Positions 35,720 through 45,668 of a DNA stretch of 64,000 nt are shown here, one piece after another. The notes beneath the pieces are model-generated. The model was not told the origin of the DNA, made no database searches, and was given only the letters and a program-made list of their open reading frames with translations. Source of the DNA: RHLJ01 sp965247355 (lineage in GTDB: Bacteria; Bacteroidota; Rhodothermia; Balneolales; Balneolaceae); contig OZ252011.1 of the NCBI GenBank assembly GCA_965247355.1, positions 1-64,000 of the forward strand, written 5' to 3'. Made by a program: the position numbers and the translations under genes. How positions within the stretch are numbered: position 1 is the stretch's first letter; every line of letters starts with the position of its first letter.

Positions 35720-38104
35720 TTACTCACTTTTTAAACTTTGAACGGGATTAAGAAGGGCAGCTTTAATAGCCTGGTAACAAACAGCCATCATAGCTACCAG
35801 TACAGTAATACCAAAGGTGAATACAAAGATGTCAATCCCAATACCAGTTTGATAAGCAAACTCATTCAGCCAGCTTTTAATCCAGTAATATGAAAGTGGA
35901 ATACCGATTATAAAACCTATCAGAACCAGGGCCAGATATTCTTTGGAAAGTAAACCTACAATACCCTGAACACTTGAACCGAGTACTTTTCGTATTCCGA
36001 TTTCTTTAGTTCTCTGTTGAGCTGAAAAGGCAACCAATCCGAACAGGCCGAAACACGCAATCAAAATCGCTACTGCGGTTAGATAACCCAATAAAGTTCC
36101 TGCATTTTCTTCTACCTGGTGGAGTCTTCCATAACTTTCGTCAAAAAAGTATGCGGTTAATGGATTTACGGGATCAAATTTAGCCCAGACTTCCTCAAGT
36201 CCTGCCAGTATTTCTTCTGTTTGATCTGTATTAATCTTCACCGAAATACGTGAGAACCACCCGCTAGGAGGAATAAAGAGCATAATTGGCGCAATTTGTT
36301 CTTTCATCGAGCGGAAATGAAAATCTTCCAGCACTCCAATTACCGGTTTATTTTCCATTTCAAGTACATCAATAGGAATAGTGATTGTTTTTCCCAAGGG
36401 GGCATCACTCCAGCCCAGCTGCCGGGCAGCTTCCTGGTTAAGTAAGAAACCGCCTTGTTGATCAGTGCTGTACTCGGTAGAGAAATCTCTTCCTTCAACA
36501 ATTTGCATTCCAAAAGTCTCTACAAAATCGTGGTCTACGGCCAACATTCTGATGGTTGGTTCTTCTTCATCACTGATTCCTTCGGCCTGATAAGGAAGAC
36601 CCCAGTCGCTGCCTCCGGGCATATTTCCTGAAAAAGTCACTTCAGTAACTCCGGGTACCTGTAGAAACTCTGCTTTTATCGTTTCGAATTGAGGATTGAT
36701 GGAGAAATCTCTGATCGGCATAGTGAGGATTTGTTCCTTGTCAAAACCCAGGTCTTTATTCTGCATAAAGGTGAATTGCTTCTGCATCACTAAGGTAGAG
36801 CATATTAACGCTACAGATGCAGTAAACTGGAATACTACCAAGCCTTTTCTCAGGAGCACATTTCCTTGTATTTTCTGAACACCTTTCAGAATAGAGGAAG
36901 GTTTAGGAGAGGAGAGTACAAATGCAGGATACATACCGGAAAAGAATCCAATTAAAACAGTAATTAAAACAATCCCACCCAAAATCATGGGATCGAGCAA
37001 AAAGGAGTTATCAAACGGACTGTTCGAAAGCTCCGAAAACGTTGGAAGGAACAGGTCGGTAATGATTAACGCCAGAATCAATGCAATAAAAGTTACAATT
37101 AATGATTCTCCCAGGAATTGCCGTATCAAAGCGCCACGTTGAGCACCTATAGTTTTTCGAATTCCAACTTCTTTAAGTCGGGTAGATGCTCTTGCCGTCA
37201 TCAGGTTGATAAAATTGATACATGCCAAAAGCAGGATAAAAAATCCCACAATTCCATAGGCATAAAGTGAAGAAGTATCAGAATTCAGTTCCATCTCTCT
37301 CCACAAATTGGACGTCAGGTGAATGGATGTAATGGGTTGTAGTGTAGCTTTACTTTCAGGTTCATAGAAATCACCAAGGTTCCGTTCAAGAATTGCCTGC
37401 ATTTGGCTTTCAACGGAAGCAATGGATGCCCCATCTTTTAGTTGAACATAGGTATAGAACTGGTTCCAAACTATCCAATCATCGATATCAGGATGAGTGT
37501 AGGTATTAAGGGAAACCAAATATTCGAAAGTAAAGTGACTATTTGAAGGGATTTCTTCCAGAATACCAGTAACTGTATATTCAGTTTCTTCACTTATAAT
37601 TAAGGTTTTTCCCATGGGGTTTTCATCCCCAAAAAAGCGAGCAGCGAATTCCTCATTAATTACAATAGAGTTAGGTTGATCCAAAGCCGTTGTAGGATCA
37701 CCTGCAATCAATGTAAAGCTAAACATTTCCAAAACTGATGAATCCGCAAAAAAGCCATCACCTTCAAAAAATCTATTATTTTCATACCGCATAAGGGTTG
37801 TGCCATGAAATACGAATCGGGTCACGGCTTCAACTTCTGGAATCTCAGTTAAAGCCGCTTCTCCCCATGGAGCTGTAACTTTGGCTATTCCTTCATAATT
37901 ATCATCTCTGCCACCTGTGGCAACTAGACGATAAAGATCATCTTTATTCTCATGATATTGATCGAAACTGAGCTCATAACTGATATACAATCCGACCAGA
38001 AAAAAACAGGCAAGACCGGCTGCTAGGCCAATTACATTAATAGAAGAATATAATTTATGTTTTTTCAGGTTTCGAAAGGCGATTTTGAGGTGATTTTTAA
38101 ACAT
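35720..38104 (-). CDS. Duplicated FtsX/MacB-type ABC permease, 794 aa (operon D, second)
   Basis: Starts MFKNHLKIAFRNLKKHK. Coupling motifs EVGIRKTIGAQRGALIRQF near residue 318 and EIGIRKVLGSSVQGIVGLL near 705, with Ser in place of the usual Ala. Tail NPVQSLKSE. 2-nt gaps to both neighbours show tight coupling in the operon. The periplasmic domains differ in sequence from the other copies far more than the membrane parts do, which suggests different partners or ligands. Confidence 0.92.
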   Translation of the reverse strand: MFKNHLKIAFRNLKKHKLYSSINVIGLAAGLACFFLVGLYISYELSFDQYHENKDDLYRLVATGGRDDNYEGIAKVTAPWGEAALTEIPEVEAVTRFVFHGTTLMRYENNRFFEGDGFFADSSVLEMFSFTLIAGDPTTALDQPNSIVINEEFAARFFGDENPMGKTLIISEETEYTVTGILEEIPSNSHFTFEYLVSLNTYTHPDIDDWIVWNQFYTYVQLKDGASIASVESQMQAILERNLGDFYEPESKATLQPITSIHLTSNLWREMELNSDTSSLYAYGIVGFFILLLACINFINLMTARASTRLKEVGIRKTIGAQRGALIRQFLGESLIVTFIALILALIITDLFLPTFSELSNSPFDNSFLLDPMILGGIVLITVLIGFFSGMYPAFVLSSPKPSSILKGVQKIQGNVLLRKGLVVFQFTASVALICSTLVMQKQFTFMQNKDLGFDKEQILTMPIRDFSINPQFETIKAEFLQVPGVTEVTFSGNMPGGSDWGLPYQAEGISDEEEPTIRMLAVDHDFVETFGMQIVEGRDFSTEYSTDQQGGFLLNQEAARQLGWSDAPLGKTITIPIDVLEMENKPVIGVLEDFHFRSMKEQIAPIMLFIPPSGWFSRISVKINTDQTEEILAGLEEVWAKFDPVNPLTAYFFDESYGRLHQVEENAGTLLGYLTAVAILIACFGLFGLVAFSAQQRTKEIGIRKVLGSSVQGIVGLLSKEYLALVLIGFIIGIPLSYYWIKSWLNEFAYQTGIGIDIFVFTFGITVLVAMMAVCYQAIKAALLNPVQSLKSE

Positions 38105-38106
38105 AA

Positions 38107-40575
38107 CTACTCTCCTTTAAGACTTTCTACAGGATTGATGGCGGTAGCCTTGAAAGATTGATAACCCACAGAAATCCATGCAACAAACAGACAGCTAAAG
38201 CCGGCAATTATGAATGTCCAAATGCTAATTCCTACCTGATAAGCAAAACCCTCAAGCCAGTAATTCATGCCGTACCAGGCAATAGGGGTTGCTATCAAAA
38301 AACCAATGGCTACCAGTTTTGTGAATTCTTTATTCATCAAGAATAAAATACGTGATGAGGAAGCACCCAATACTTTCCGAACTCCTATTTCTTTAGTCTT
38401 ACGAACAACCATAAGGGAAGCTAATCCAAAAAGACCAAGGCAGGCGATTATGATAGCAAGCAAAGAACCGGCACTTACAATACGACTGAGCCGTTCTTCC
38501 TGTCTATATTGGTTGTCCAGAGCCTGGTCCAGAAAAGTGTAGGTAAAAGGGGTTCCTGGCATGATCGTTTCGAATTCACCCCGGATATTATCAACAGTTT
38601 GCTGAAGATTTTCAGTGGTAAGCGTCATCGATATTCGGGGATTGAAGGAATTATTTAACGACAGGTTCTGGATACCCGAGAAAAGTAATTCAAAAGACAT
38701 TGCAAGTACGAGAGGTTCTACTGAAGTATGGAGCGATTCGTAATGAAAGTTTTCGACTACTCCGATTACTTCATGATCGATAAACTCTGGTCCTGGTAAT
38801 CTTTCTCCAATTGGATTTTCCCAACCAAAGTAGTCGACCAATGCCTGGTTCACAATGATAGCCTGTCGTTCATCGCTTGTATTTGCATCGGAAAAGTTAC
38901 GACCTTGTTTAACTGAAATTCCAAGTGTTGAGATAAAATCTGCATCCACAACATTTCCATGAATATTGCGAACTTGTTGCTGATCATCTTCGAAACCCAT
39001 CCGAAACCATCCACCTGTTTGCACAGGCGTATATGAAGATGTGGTAATCGCACTTACGCCCTGGCTAATATCTAATTGGCTCTGAAGTATTTCTTTATTA
39101 CGTATTGCAAGTTTTAATACCTCATCAGGATCACTTTGAGAGGTATTAGTAGCACCACTATTAATTACTAACACCTGATCTTTCTGAAAACCAAGATTTT
39201 TATTCTGAACATAATTCATCTGGTTTTGGATTGTTATAGTTCCAATGATCAGAGCGATTGAAAGAGCAAACTGAAATACAACCATATACTGTTGGAAATG
39301 TCCTTTTCCTGAAGACATATTGATTCTGCCTTTAAGTACTTCTACAGGTTTAAATCCAGACAGAACAAGTGCCGGATATATACCGGCAAACACACTTATC
39401 ACAGCAGCAGTTATAGCTATGATTAGAAGTGATAGTGGGCTATATATCAGATTAAGTTCAGTACCGGATAAGTCATTAAAAAAAGGCAGTAAAAGTTCAG
39501 CAAATGTAAGTCCCAAAAGAAAGGCTATGGTAGTCATAAGAAGGGCTTCGCCCCAGAATTGAAACATCAGATGCTGGCGGTATGCCCCAATTGTTTTTCT
39601 GATGCCTACTTCTTTAGCTCTGCTGGTAGAACGACTAATAGAAAGAGTCATAAAATTGATACAAGCAATAAGCAGTAAAAGCAGTGCAATTGCACTAAGG
39701 ATATAGGAGTAAACAGGATCACTAACAGAAATTACTCCACCACCACCAAGTTCTGTGTTTAAATGAATGTCGCTTATTGGCTGAAGATGAATAGTGTATT
39801 GAGTTTCTTCATAGGTTTCAGAGCCAAGTTCACGCTCCATCATTGAAGAAAACTTACTTTTCAATTGTTCCGGGTTTGTTCCCTCCATTAAAGTGATAAA
39901 AGTACTCCCATATATGTTGAACCAACTTTCTCTTCCCCGTTCAGCAATAAGCATGTTAAGGTTTTCAATAGGCATTAGGATATTATAGGATAAGCTTGAG
40001 TTTGAAGGTGAGTCTTCAATTATTCCTGTTACTGTGAACTCATAAAATTCATTACCCATCCGAACTGACAAAGCTTGCAATAAAGGGTTCTGATTCCCAA
40101 AGACACGCTGTGCTGCAGACTCAGAAAGCACTACCGAGGAAGGATTATTGAATACTGAGGAAGCTTCTCCTTGTAATAATTCAAAATCAAAGATGTTAAA
40201 GAAATCATTATTAACAACCAGAAAGCTTTCACTTTGGGCTTCAGGCTGCTGTGAGGTAGTCACAAGATTGTTAAAATTATATAGGTAAGTAACATATTCA
40301 GCTTCGGGAATATTTTCATGTATCGTTGGTCCAAGCTTTACAGGAGTAGCAGTATTCGTTAATACTCGTTGATCACTGGTAGTTTCTTCATACCATACAC
40401 GATAGATGCGATCTGCCTTTGAGTGAAATTCATCATAGCTCCACTCATTATTTACATATAGGCCAATGAGAACGCAGCAACAGATACCTATTGCAAGCCC
40501 AAAAATATTAATACTTGAATAGGTTTTATTTTTGAAGAGATTGCGGAAAGCAATTTTGATATAATTTTTTAGCAT
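38107..40575 (-). CDS. Duplicated FtsX/MacB-type ABC permease, 822 aa (operon D, first)
   Basis: Longest of the eleven. Starts MLKNYIKIAFRNLFKNK; coupling motifs EVGIRKTIGAYRQHLMFQF (about 323) and EIGVRKVLGASSSRILFLM (about 731); tail NPVESLKGE. First gene of operon D: the predicted sigma-54 start site lies about 24 nt upstream of its ATG, and the enhancer pair lies at 40679-40715. The Gln/Ser-rich loop SQQPEAQSES in the first periplasmic domain is peculiar to this copy. Confidence 0.92.
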   Translation of the reverse strand: MLKNYIKIAFRNLFKNKTYSSINIFGLAIGICCCVLIGLYVNNEWSYDEFHSKADRIYRVWYEETTSDQRVLTNTATPVKLGPTIHENIPEAEYVTYLYNFNNLVTTSQQPEAQSESFLVVNNDFFNIFDFELLQGEASSVFNNPSSVVLSESAAQRVFGNQNPLLQALSVRMGNEFYEFTVTGIIEDSPSNSSLSYNILMPIENLNMLIAERGRESWFNIYGSTFITLMEGTNPEQLKSKFSSMMERELGSETYEETQYTIHLQPISDIHLNTELGGGGVISVSDPVYSYILSAIALLLLLIACINFMTLSISRSTSRAKEVGIRKTIGAYRQHLMFQFWGEALLMTTIAFLLGLTFAELLLPFFNDLSGTELNLIYSPLSLLIIAITAAVISVFAGIYPALVLSGFKPVEVLKGRINMSSGKGHFQQYMVVFQFALSIALIIGTITIQNQMNYVQNKNLGFQKDQVLVINSGATNTSQSDPDEVLKLAIRNKEILQSQLDISQGVSAITTSSYTPVQTGGWFRMGFEDDQQQVRNIHGNVVDADFISTLGISVKQGRNFSDANTSDERQAIIVNQALVDYFGWENPIGERLPGPEFIDHEVIGVVENFHYESLHTSVEPLVLAMSFELLFSGIQNLSLNNSFNPRISMTLTTENLQQTVDNIRGEFETIMPGTPFTYTFLDQALDNQYRQEERLSRIVSAGSLLAIIIACLGLFGLASLMVVRKTKEIGVRKVLGASSSRILFLMNKEFTKLVAIGFLIATPIAWYGMNYWLEGFAYQVGISIWTFIIAGFSCLFVAWISVGYQSFKATAINPVESLKGE

Positions 40576-40605
40576 AACATCAGCTGATTTAGTTAACTAT
40601 ATCAA

Positions 40606-40627
40606 CTATGCCAACAATCATACCAAA
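40606..40627 (-). promoter_or_regulatory. Sigma-54-like promoter of operon D
   Basis: Minus strand reads TTTGGTATG-N4-TTGGCATAG, with the -24 GG at 40624-40623. The -24 part is a good match to TTGGCACG; the -12 part has G where C is usual, or GC shifted by one base. The predicted start near 40599 gives a 24-nt leader. Confidence 0.72.
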
Positions 40628-40649
40628 CTATTAAAATGCACGAAATAAG

Positions 40650-40668
40650 CTTAAAAACGTTGATTTAG
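40650..40668 (-). promoter_or_regulatory. IHF-like bend site of operon D
   Basis: Minus strand TAAATCAACGTTTTTA carries the ATCAA core of IHF-type sites and lies about 63 bp upstream of the predicted start, between promoter and enhancer. The same sequence is at the same place in operon B. Confidence 0.45.
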
Positions 40669-40678
40669 CTTTATAACG

Positions 40679-40715
40679 TGTTCGGTTTTATACAGGTGGT
40701 GTACGTTAACGAACA
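40679..40715 (-). promoter_or_regulatory. Enhancer pair for the sigma-54 regulator, operon D
   Basis: Plus strand: TGTTCGGTTTTATACA, spacer GGTGG, TGTACGTTAACGAACA. Two TGT-N10-ACA sites lie 21 bp apart centre to centre, with the pair centred 74 bp from the -24 G. The layout is shared by all four operons. Confidence 0.82.
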
Positions 40716-40741
40716 GGTATGCTAACTAGCTGGGAAGAGTT

Positions 40742-40783
40742 CAGCATTCAGTTTTATAAAATTATTATAGAAGCTGAATGCTG
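40742..40783 (-). terminator. Hairpin at the end of operon C
   Basis: CAGCATTCAG (40742-40751) pairs with CTGAATGCTG (40774-40783), just after the stop of the last operon C permease and before the operon D enhancer. A near copy ends operon A. T tract weak. Confidence 0.6.
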
Positions 40784-40803
40784 TGGACTTAAAGGTTAAG
40801 TTT

Positions 40804-43167
40804 CTACTCGCTTTTTAAACTCTTAACCGGATTCATTAAGGCAGCTTTAACCGACTGCCAGCTTACCGTTAACCAGGCAATGATCAGGGCGCACAGCCCG
40901 GCTGCGACAAATACCCACCATTCAATTCCTGAGCTGTAAGCAAAATCATCAATCCATAGACTCATTAAGTACCAGGATATCGGAATAGAAATAGCTATTG
41001 AAATCAGAACAAGCTTTGTAAAGTCAGTTGATATTAGGAGTACCAAACTTTGTACGGAAGCGCCTAAGACTTTTCGGACACCTATCTCTTTTGACCTTTG
41101 TTCAGCCGTAAATGCTGAAAGTCCAAATAACCCCAAACAGGATATAAATATGGCAAAGATGGAAAAATACTTAGCCAATTCCCCGATTCTGGTTTCACTG
41201 CGGTAGAGTGCAGCGTATTGGTCATCCATAAAATTATACTCAAACGGGTAGTTAGCATTAAAAGATTTGTATGTTTCTTCTAAAGCAGCAAGGGTAGAAG
41301 TTATATTGCTACTTTCTATGCGGACAAATCCTCGCCACCCTGAATTTTCGCGATAGCGGAAAAACAGAGGTTCTACTTCACTTCGCAGGCTCTGAAAATT
41401 AAAGTCTTTAACTACTCCAATTATTTCCATTTCATAGTCATCCCATAGGGTAATAACTTTTCCAACAGGATCTTCAAGACCCATTACCTCAATTCCTCGT
41501 TCATTAAAAACAATCTTAGAGGTATCTGTTATGCCAAATTCTTCAGAGAAGAAGCGCCCATCAACTAATTCGAAACCCATGGTTTCTTTCAAGTCGTAAT
41601 CAGCTAACACATTTTCAAAGAGAATACGTGAATCAGGATCTTTACCTTCCCAGTCCAGGCCGGATGTATTTGAATTTCGGCCAAGAAAAGTAGAGCTGCT
41701 TCTGGATATATGTTGTACACCGGGAATTCCTTCTACTTGCTCTTTAAAGGTCTCCCATCTGTCATAGATTTCATCTTCAACCGTGAAAAACACCAAATTC
41801 TCTTTTTTATACCCAAGGTTTTTTTGTTGAGTAAACTGAATCTGACGGTAGATAATAATAGTCGAAATAATGAGGATGACAGAGAGACTGAATTGAAATA
41901 CAACAAGTCCTTTTCTGGCGAATACTTCTTTAAAAGAAGACTTTAAAGAGCCTTTCAAAGATTTAACGGCTTCGATGGATGAAAGATAAAAAGCCGGGTA
42001 GCTTCCGGAAACCAGGCCAGTGATTAATACTGTACCAACGAAAATGGATAAAAGGAGTGGATTAGAATAGTCCACAGAAATTTCTTTTCCCGTGATGTTA
42101 TTAAAAACCGGTAAGAACAGCTCTACCATTATGATGGAAATAAACAGCGAGAAGAAACTAATAATCATAGACTCGCCAATAAATTGTCCAATTAACGATC
42201 CCTGACTTGCCCCAATAGATTTACGGATTCCGACTTCTTTGGCACGTTTAGTAGCTTTTGCAGTGCTCAAATTCATGAAGTTAATACATGCTATTAAAAG
42301 CACGAAAATTGCTACAATAATAAATAAACGAACATATTCAATTCGGCCACCGGACTGTACTTTATTCTCAAATTGGCCATACAAATAACGCTGTGCGAAA
42401 GGATATACAAATACCTCTACATTTGAATCTCCCTCGTCATCTTTTCCTTTAATGTAGTTTACAATTTTGGAGTTTAATTCTTCTTGATCACTGCCTGGGA
42501 CAAGCTTAGCAATAGCTCTTGGACCATTATTACCCCATTGAGTTGCCCATTCATTTGTTTCCAGCCAATCGTCATAATTAAGTAACACATCAAACTGGAA
42601 AGTGGAATTTTTTGGCATATTTCTGAAAACACCAGTTACCATTAATTCCGTGGTATTATTATAAGTGATTGCCTGCCCAACCGGATTGGATTCGCCAAAA
42701 TATTTTTCTGCCGTTTCTTGAGAAAGTACAACAGTGTTCGGTTCCGTGAGAAGCTCATCTCGATTTCCATAAATTAAATCAATGCTTAGAATCTTGAAGA
42801 AATCGTTTTCTACATCTAATCCATTCTCGTAATAGTTAAGATTATCTTTAGAGAATAACCGATCTGTATTCCATGTGTAATTTGCCGCATATTCGAACTC
42901 CGGAAATTCTTCTTTAATAGTTCGTGCGAGGATCCCAGGGGTGGATTGTGTAGCAAAGGTTTCATCAGAGTATTCCTGAAATTCCATGATTTGAACAATC
43001 TGATCAGAGTCGGCATGATATTGATCCATATTCATTTCATCTATTACCCATAAGAAAATGAGAAAGCTACAGGTGAGCCCAATGGATAAGCCGGCAAGAT
43101 TAATAAAAAATGAACTTTTTTGGCGTCTGAACCCCCGAAAAGCTGTCTTCAAATAATTTCTAAGCAT
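40804..43167 (-). CDS. Duplicated FtsX/MacB-type ABC permease, 787 aa (operon C, fourth)
   Basis: Shortest copy. Starts MLRNYLKTAFRGFRRQKSSF; coupling motifs EVGIRKSIGASQGSLIGQF (about 310) and EIGVRKVLGASVQSLVLLI (about 690); tail NPVKSLKSE. A 70-nt gap with a small hairpin separates it from the permease upstream, unlike the 4-nt gaps earlier in this operon, so its expression may be set separately. A hairpin follows it. Confidence 0.92.
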   Translation of the reverse strand: MLRNYLKTAFRGFRRQKSSFFINLAGLSIGLTCSFLIFLWVIDEMNMDQYHADSDQIVQIMEFQEYSDETFATQSTPGILARTIKEEFPEFEYAANYTWNTDRLFSKDNLNYYENGLDVENDFFKILSIDLIYGNRDELLTEPNTVVLSQETAEKYFGESNPVGQAITYNNTTELMVTGVFRNMPKNSTFQFDVLLNYDDWLETNEWATQWGNNGPRAIAKLVPGSDQEELNSKIVNYIKGKDDEGDSNVEVFVYPFAQRYLYGQFENKVQSGGRIEYVRLFIIVAIFVLLIACINFMNLSTAKATKRAKEVGIRKSIGASQGSLIGQFIGESMIISFFSLFISIIMVELFLPVFNNITGKEISVDYSNPLLLSIFVGTVLITGLVSGSYPAFYLSSIEAVKSLKGSLKSSFKEVFARKGLVVFQFSLSVILIISTIIIYRQIQFTQQKNLGYKKENLVFFTVEDEIYDRWETFKEQVEGIPGVQHISRSSSTFLGRNSNTSGLDWEGKDPDSRILFENVLADYDLKETMGFELVDGRFFSEEFGITDTSKIVFNERGIEVMGLEDPVGKVITLWDDYEMEIIGVVKDFNFQSLRSEVEPLFFRYRENSGWRGFVRIESSNITSTLAALEETYKSFNANYPFEYNFMDDQYAALYRSETRIGELAKYFSIFAIFISCLGLFGLSAFTAEQRSKEIGVRKVLGASVQSLVLLISTDFTKLVLISIAISIPISWYLMSLWIDDFAYSSGIEWWVFVAAGLCALIIAWLTVSWQSVKAALMNPVKSLKSE

Positions 43168-43179
43168 GAATAATCCCTA

Positions 43180-43202
43180 GTGTTAAAGTTTTCGTTTAAC
43201 AC
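43180..43202 (-). repeat. Small intra-operon hairpin
   Basis: GTGTTAAA, a 7-nt loop, TTTAACAC, in the 70-nt gap between the third and fourth permeases of operon C. It has no T tract, so it is more likely an mRNA-processing or stability element than a terminator. Confidence 0.5.
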
Positions 43203-43237
43203 GGAAAAATAAACCTATGGTTACATTAAAAAATAAA

Positions 43238-45664
43238 TCACTCTGTCTTTAAACTATCCACAGGGTTTGTAAGAGCTGCTTTGATAGATTGCCAGCTCAC
43301 TGTAAATATTGCTACTCCAAGAGCAAGAATTCCTGATACAATGAAAGTCCAGATAGAAAGCTCGGTTTGATAAGCAAAATTATCTAACCAGTTATTCATC
43401 AGGTACCAGGATACCGGAACGGCAAGTACAAAGGAGATTCCAACCAGTTTGGTGAAATCTTTAGACAGAAGAACGATGATGCCAACCACAGAGGCTCCTA
43501 ATACTTTTCGAACGCCAATCTCTTTTGTTCTTTGGAAAGCCATATAAGCAGCCAGCCCAAATAATCCCACACAGGCAATAATAATAGCCAGAATAGAGAA
43601 AAATGCTAACAATGTACTTGAAACGGTTTCAGATTGATACATTTGATTCAGATCAGTTTCAAGAAAGGAGTACAGAAAGGGTTCGCCGGGAGCATATAAC
43701 TCCCAGGTTTCTTCAATACTTGATACGGTTTGTTGAATATTTGAAGACTCAAACCGAACAGGCATAAAGGAGGTAAAGCCTACAGAACTTTCAGCGCTGT
43801 ATATTGCCAGCGGAGTGACATTAGATCGAAGAGATTCAAAATTGAAATCATCCACTATGCCTATCACTGTATAGTTGGTAGTAATGATATTTCCATTTTG
43901 ATCGGGATTATTTATTGTTAAGATCGCTCCAATAGGATCTTCAAGCCCAAAGGTTTGTATAGCTGTTTTATTGATAATGATATTCAAAGAGTCATTGAAA
44001 TCTTCTGAAAAACTACGGCCTTCGGTGATTTCAATATCCATAGTTTCAAAATAGTGATCGCCTACCGCCAGACTTTTTGTCGTAAGAACATCGGATTCAC
44101 CCGGTTTCTGGAATTGAGATCCGAAGAAATACCCTCCCGGCATAGTTGAAGCTGTAGTAACAGATGTAATTTCAGGGATATTAAGCAAAGCATTTCTAAG
44201 CGATTCTTCCTGCTCAACTACATTCACACGCTCTACCACAAGTACATTTTCTTTGTTGAAGCCAAGCCGTTTATTCTGGATATACTCCATCTGATTATAA
44301 ACAACGAGAGTTCCTGATATCAAAATCATAGAGATGGAAAACTGGAATACAACCAGACCGTTTCGCAACCATTTTCCTTTACTGTTTGATTTGAACTTTC
44401 CTTTCACAACTTCGATGGGCTGAAGCGAAGAAATGTATAAAGCCGGGTATAATCCGGCGAGTATTCCTACAATCAGAACAAATAAAATAAGTGCTGGAAT
44501 GGTAAGCTGACTTGAGAATAATCCTAGTTCAAGAGACTTTCCGGCCAAATCGTTAAAGTAGGGAAGAGCTAACTGAATTACAGCAATCCCAATGATTAAA
44601 CTTATAAAAGTGATAAAAGTAGATTCGGTTAAAAATTGCATAATTAAGTGCTTTCTGTCAGAACCCATTACCTTACGTAAACCTACTTCCTGGGCACGTT
44701 CTGCAGATTTAGCAGTAGCAAGATTTACAAAATTGATTCCAGCCAGCAATAGAATAAAAGCTCCTATAGAAATAAAGATGTACACATACATAATATTTCC
44801 GTTCGGTTTGATTTCACTTTCAAGATTAGAAGTGAGATGAATATCAGCAATAGGCTGCAGCGTGTATACATATCCATTTCCGGCTTCCTGATATTCGGCA
44901 TAAGAGAGTCCAAGGTTTTGTTCGATTTGTCCTGAGGCATATTTTTCTACTACTCCGGAAAGCTTTGCCTCTACAACTTCTTTATCCACACCGGGTTCCA
45001 ATTCCAGGTATGTGTAGGAGGAGAAAGAGATATAATTCGGGTTATTAAGAAAACCCAGGTTTGTAGAAGAACTCAGGAAATCAAATTTGATATGGGAATT
45101 CTCAGGAACATCTTCCATCACTCCAACCACTTCAATGGGATTGCCATTGAATTCAACACTTTTACCAAGCGGATTTTCATTGCCGAAATATTTCTGAGCT
45201 GTAGATCGAGTAAGTATTACCGTATTGGGACGTTTAAGTGCGGTTGTGGCGTCTCCCTGGATCATCTCAAAATCCAGTACGCTAAAGAAGTTTGAATCGG
45301 CTGAGAACGCGTAATATTCTTCAAAAACCTTGTCTTCATAACGAACAATATTTGAAAAGTTCGGGAAACCAATCAGCCGTGTAGATTGTTTAATCTCGGG
45401 AATTTCATCAGCCAGAATCTCCGAAAATCCTGCAGGAATGATAGCGAAGTTATTTACGTGATCGGGATATTTCCTTTCCAGTACCATTCGGTAAATATCA
45501 TCTCCATTGTCATAAAACGTATCATATGAAGTCTCCTCCTGAACGTATAGGGTAATCATAATACAGCATGCGAGGCCAAAAGAAAGTCCCAGGATATTTA
45601 TGATTGTATAAGCTTTATTCTTGGTGAGACTGCGCAGGGCGATTTTCAGATAGTTTTTAAACAT
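43238..45664 (-). CDS. Duplicated FtsX/MacB-type ABC permease, 808 aa (operon C, third)
   Basis: Starts MFKNYLKIALRSLTKNK; coupling motifs EVGLRKVMGSDRKHLIMQF (about 330; Ser-Asp replaces the common Ala-x) and EIGVRKVLGASVVGIIVLL (about 720); tail NPVDSLKTE. It begins 4 nt after the preceding permease ends. The first periplasmic domain has a longer acidic stretch (EVVEAKLSGVVEKYASGQIE) than its neighbours. Confidence 0.92.
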   Translation of the reverse strand: MFKNYLKIALRSLTKNKAYTIINILGLSFGLACCIMITLYVQEETSYDTFYDNGDDIYRMVLERKYPDHVNNFAIIPAGFSEILADEIPEIKQSTRLIGFPNFSNIVRYEDKVFEEYYAFSADSNFFSVLDFEMIQGDATTALKRPNTVILTRSTAQKYFGNENPLGKSVEFNGNPIEVVGVMEDVPENSHIKFDFLSSSTNLGFLNNPNYISFSSYTYLELEPGVDKEVVEAKLSGVVEKYASGQIEQNLGLSYAEYQEAGNGYVYTLQPIADIHLTSNLESEIKPNGNIMYVYIFISIGAFILLLAGINFVNLATAKSAERAQEVGLRKVMGSDRKHLIMQFLTESTFITFISLIIGIAVIQLALPYFNDLAGKSLELGLFSSQLTIPALILFVLIVGILAGLYPALYISSLQPIEVVKGKFKSNSKGKWLRNGLVVFQFSISMILISGTLVVYNQMEYIQNKRLGFNKENVLVVERVNVVEQEESLRNALLNIPEITSVTTASTMPGGYFFGSQFQKPGESDVLTTKSLAVGDHYFETMDIEITEGRSFSEDFNDSLNIIINKTAIQTFGLEDPIGAILTINNPDQNGNIITTNYTVIGIVDDFNFESLRSNVTPLAIYSAESSVGFTSFMPVRFESSNIQQTVSSIEETWELYAPGEPFLYSFLETDLNQMYQSETVSSTLLAFFSILAIIIACVGLFGLAAYMAFQRTKEIGVRKVLGASVVGIIVLLSKDFTKLVGISFVLAVPVSWYLMNNWLDNFAYQTELSIWTFIVSGILALGVAIFTVSWQSIKAALTNPVDSLKTE

Positions 45665-45668
45665 AATA

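Noticed and set aside
40687..40707. A single 37-bp operator with two concentric inverted repeats
   Set aside because: Reading it as two 16-bp TGT-N10-ACA sites explains all four loci, including operon A, where the outer repeat is imperfect.
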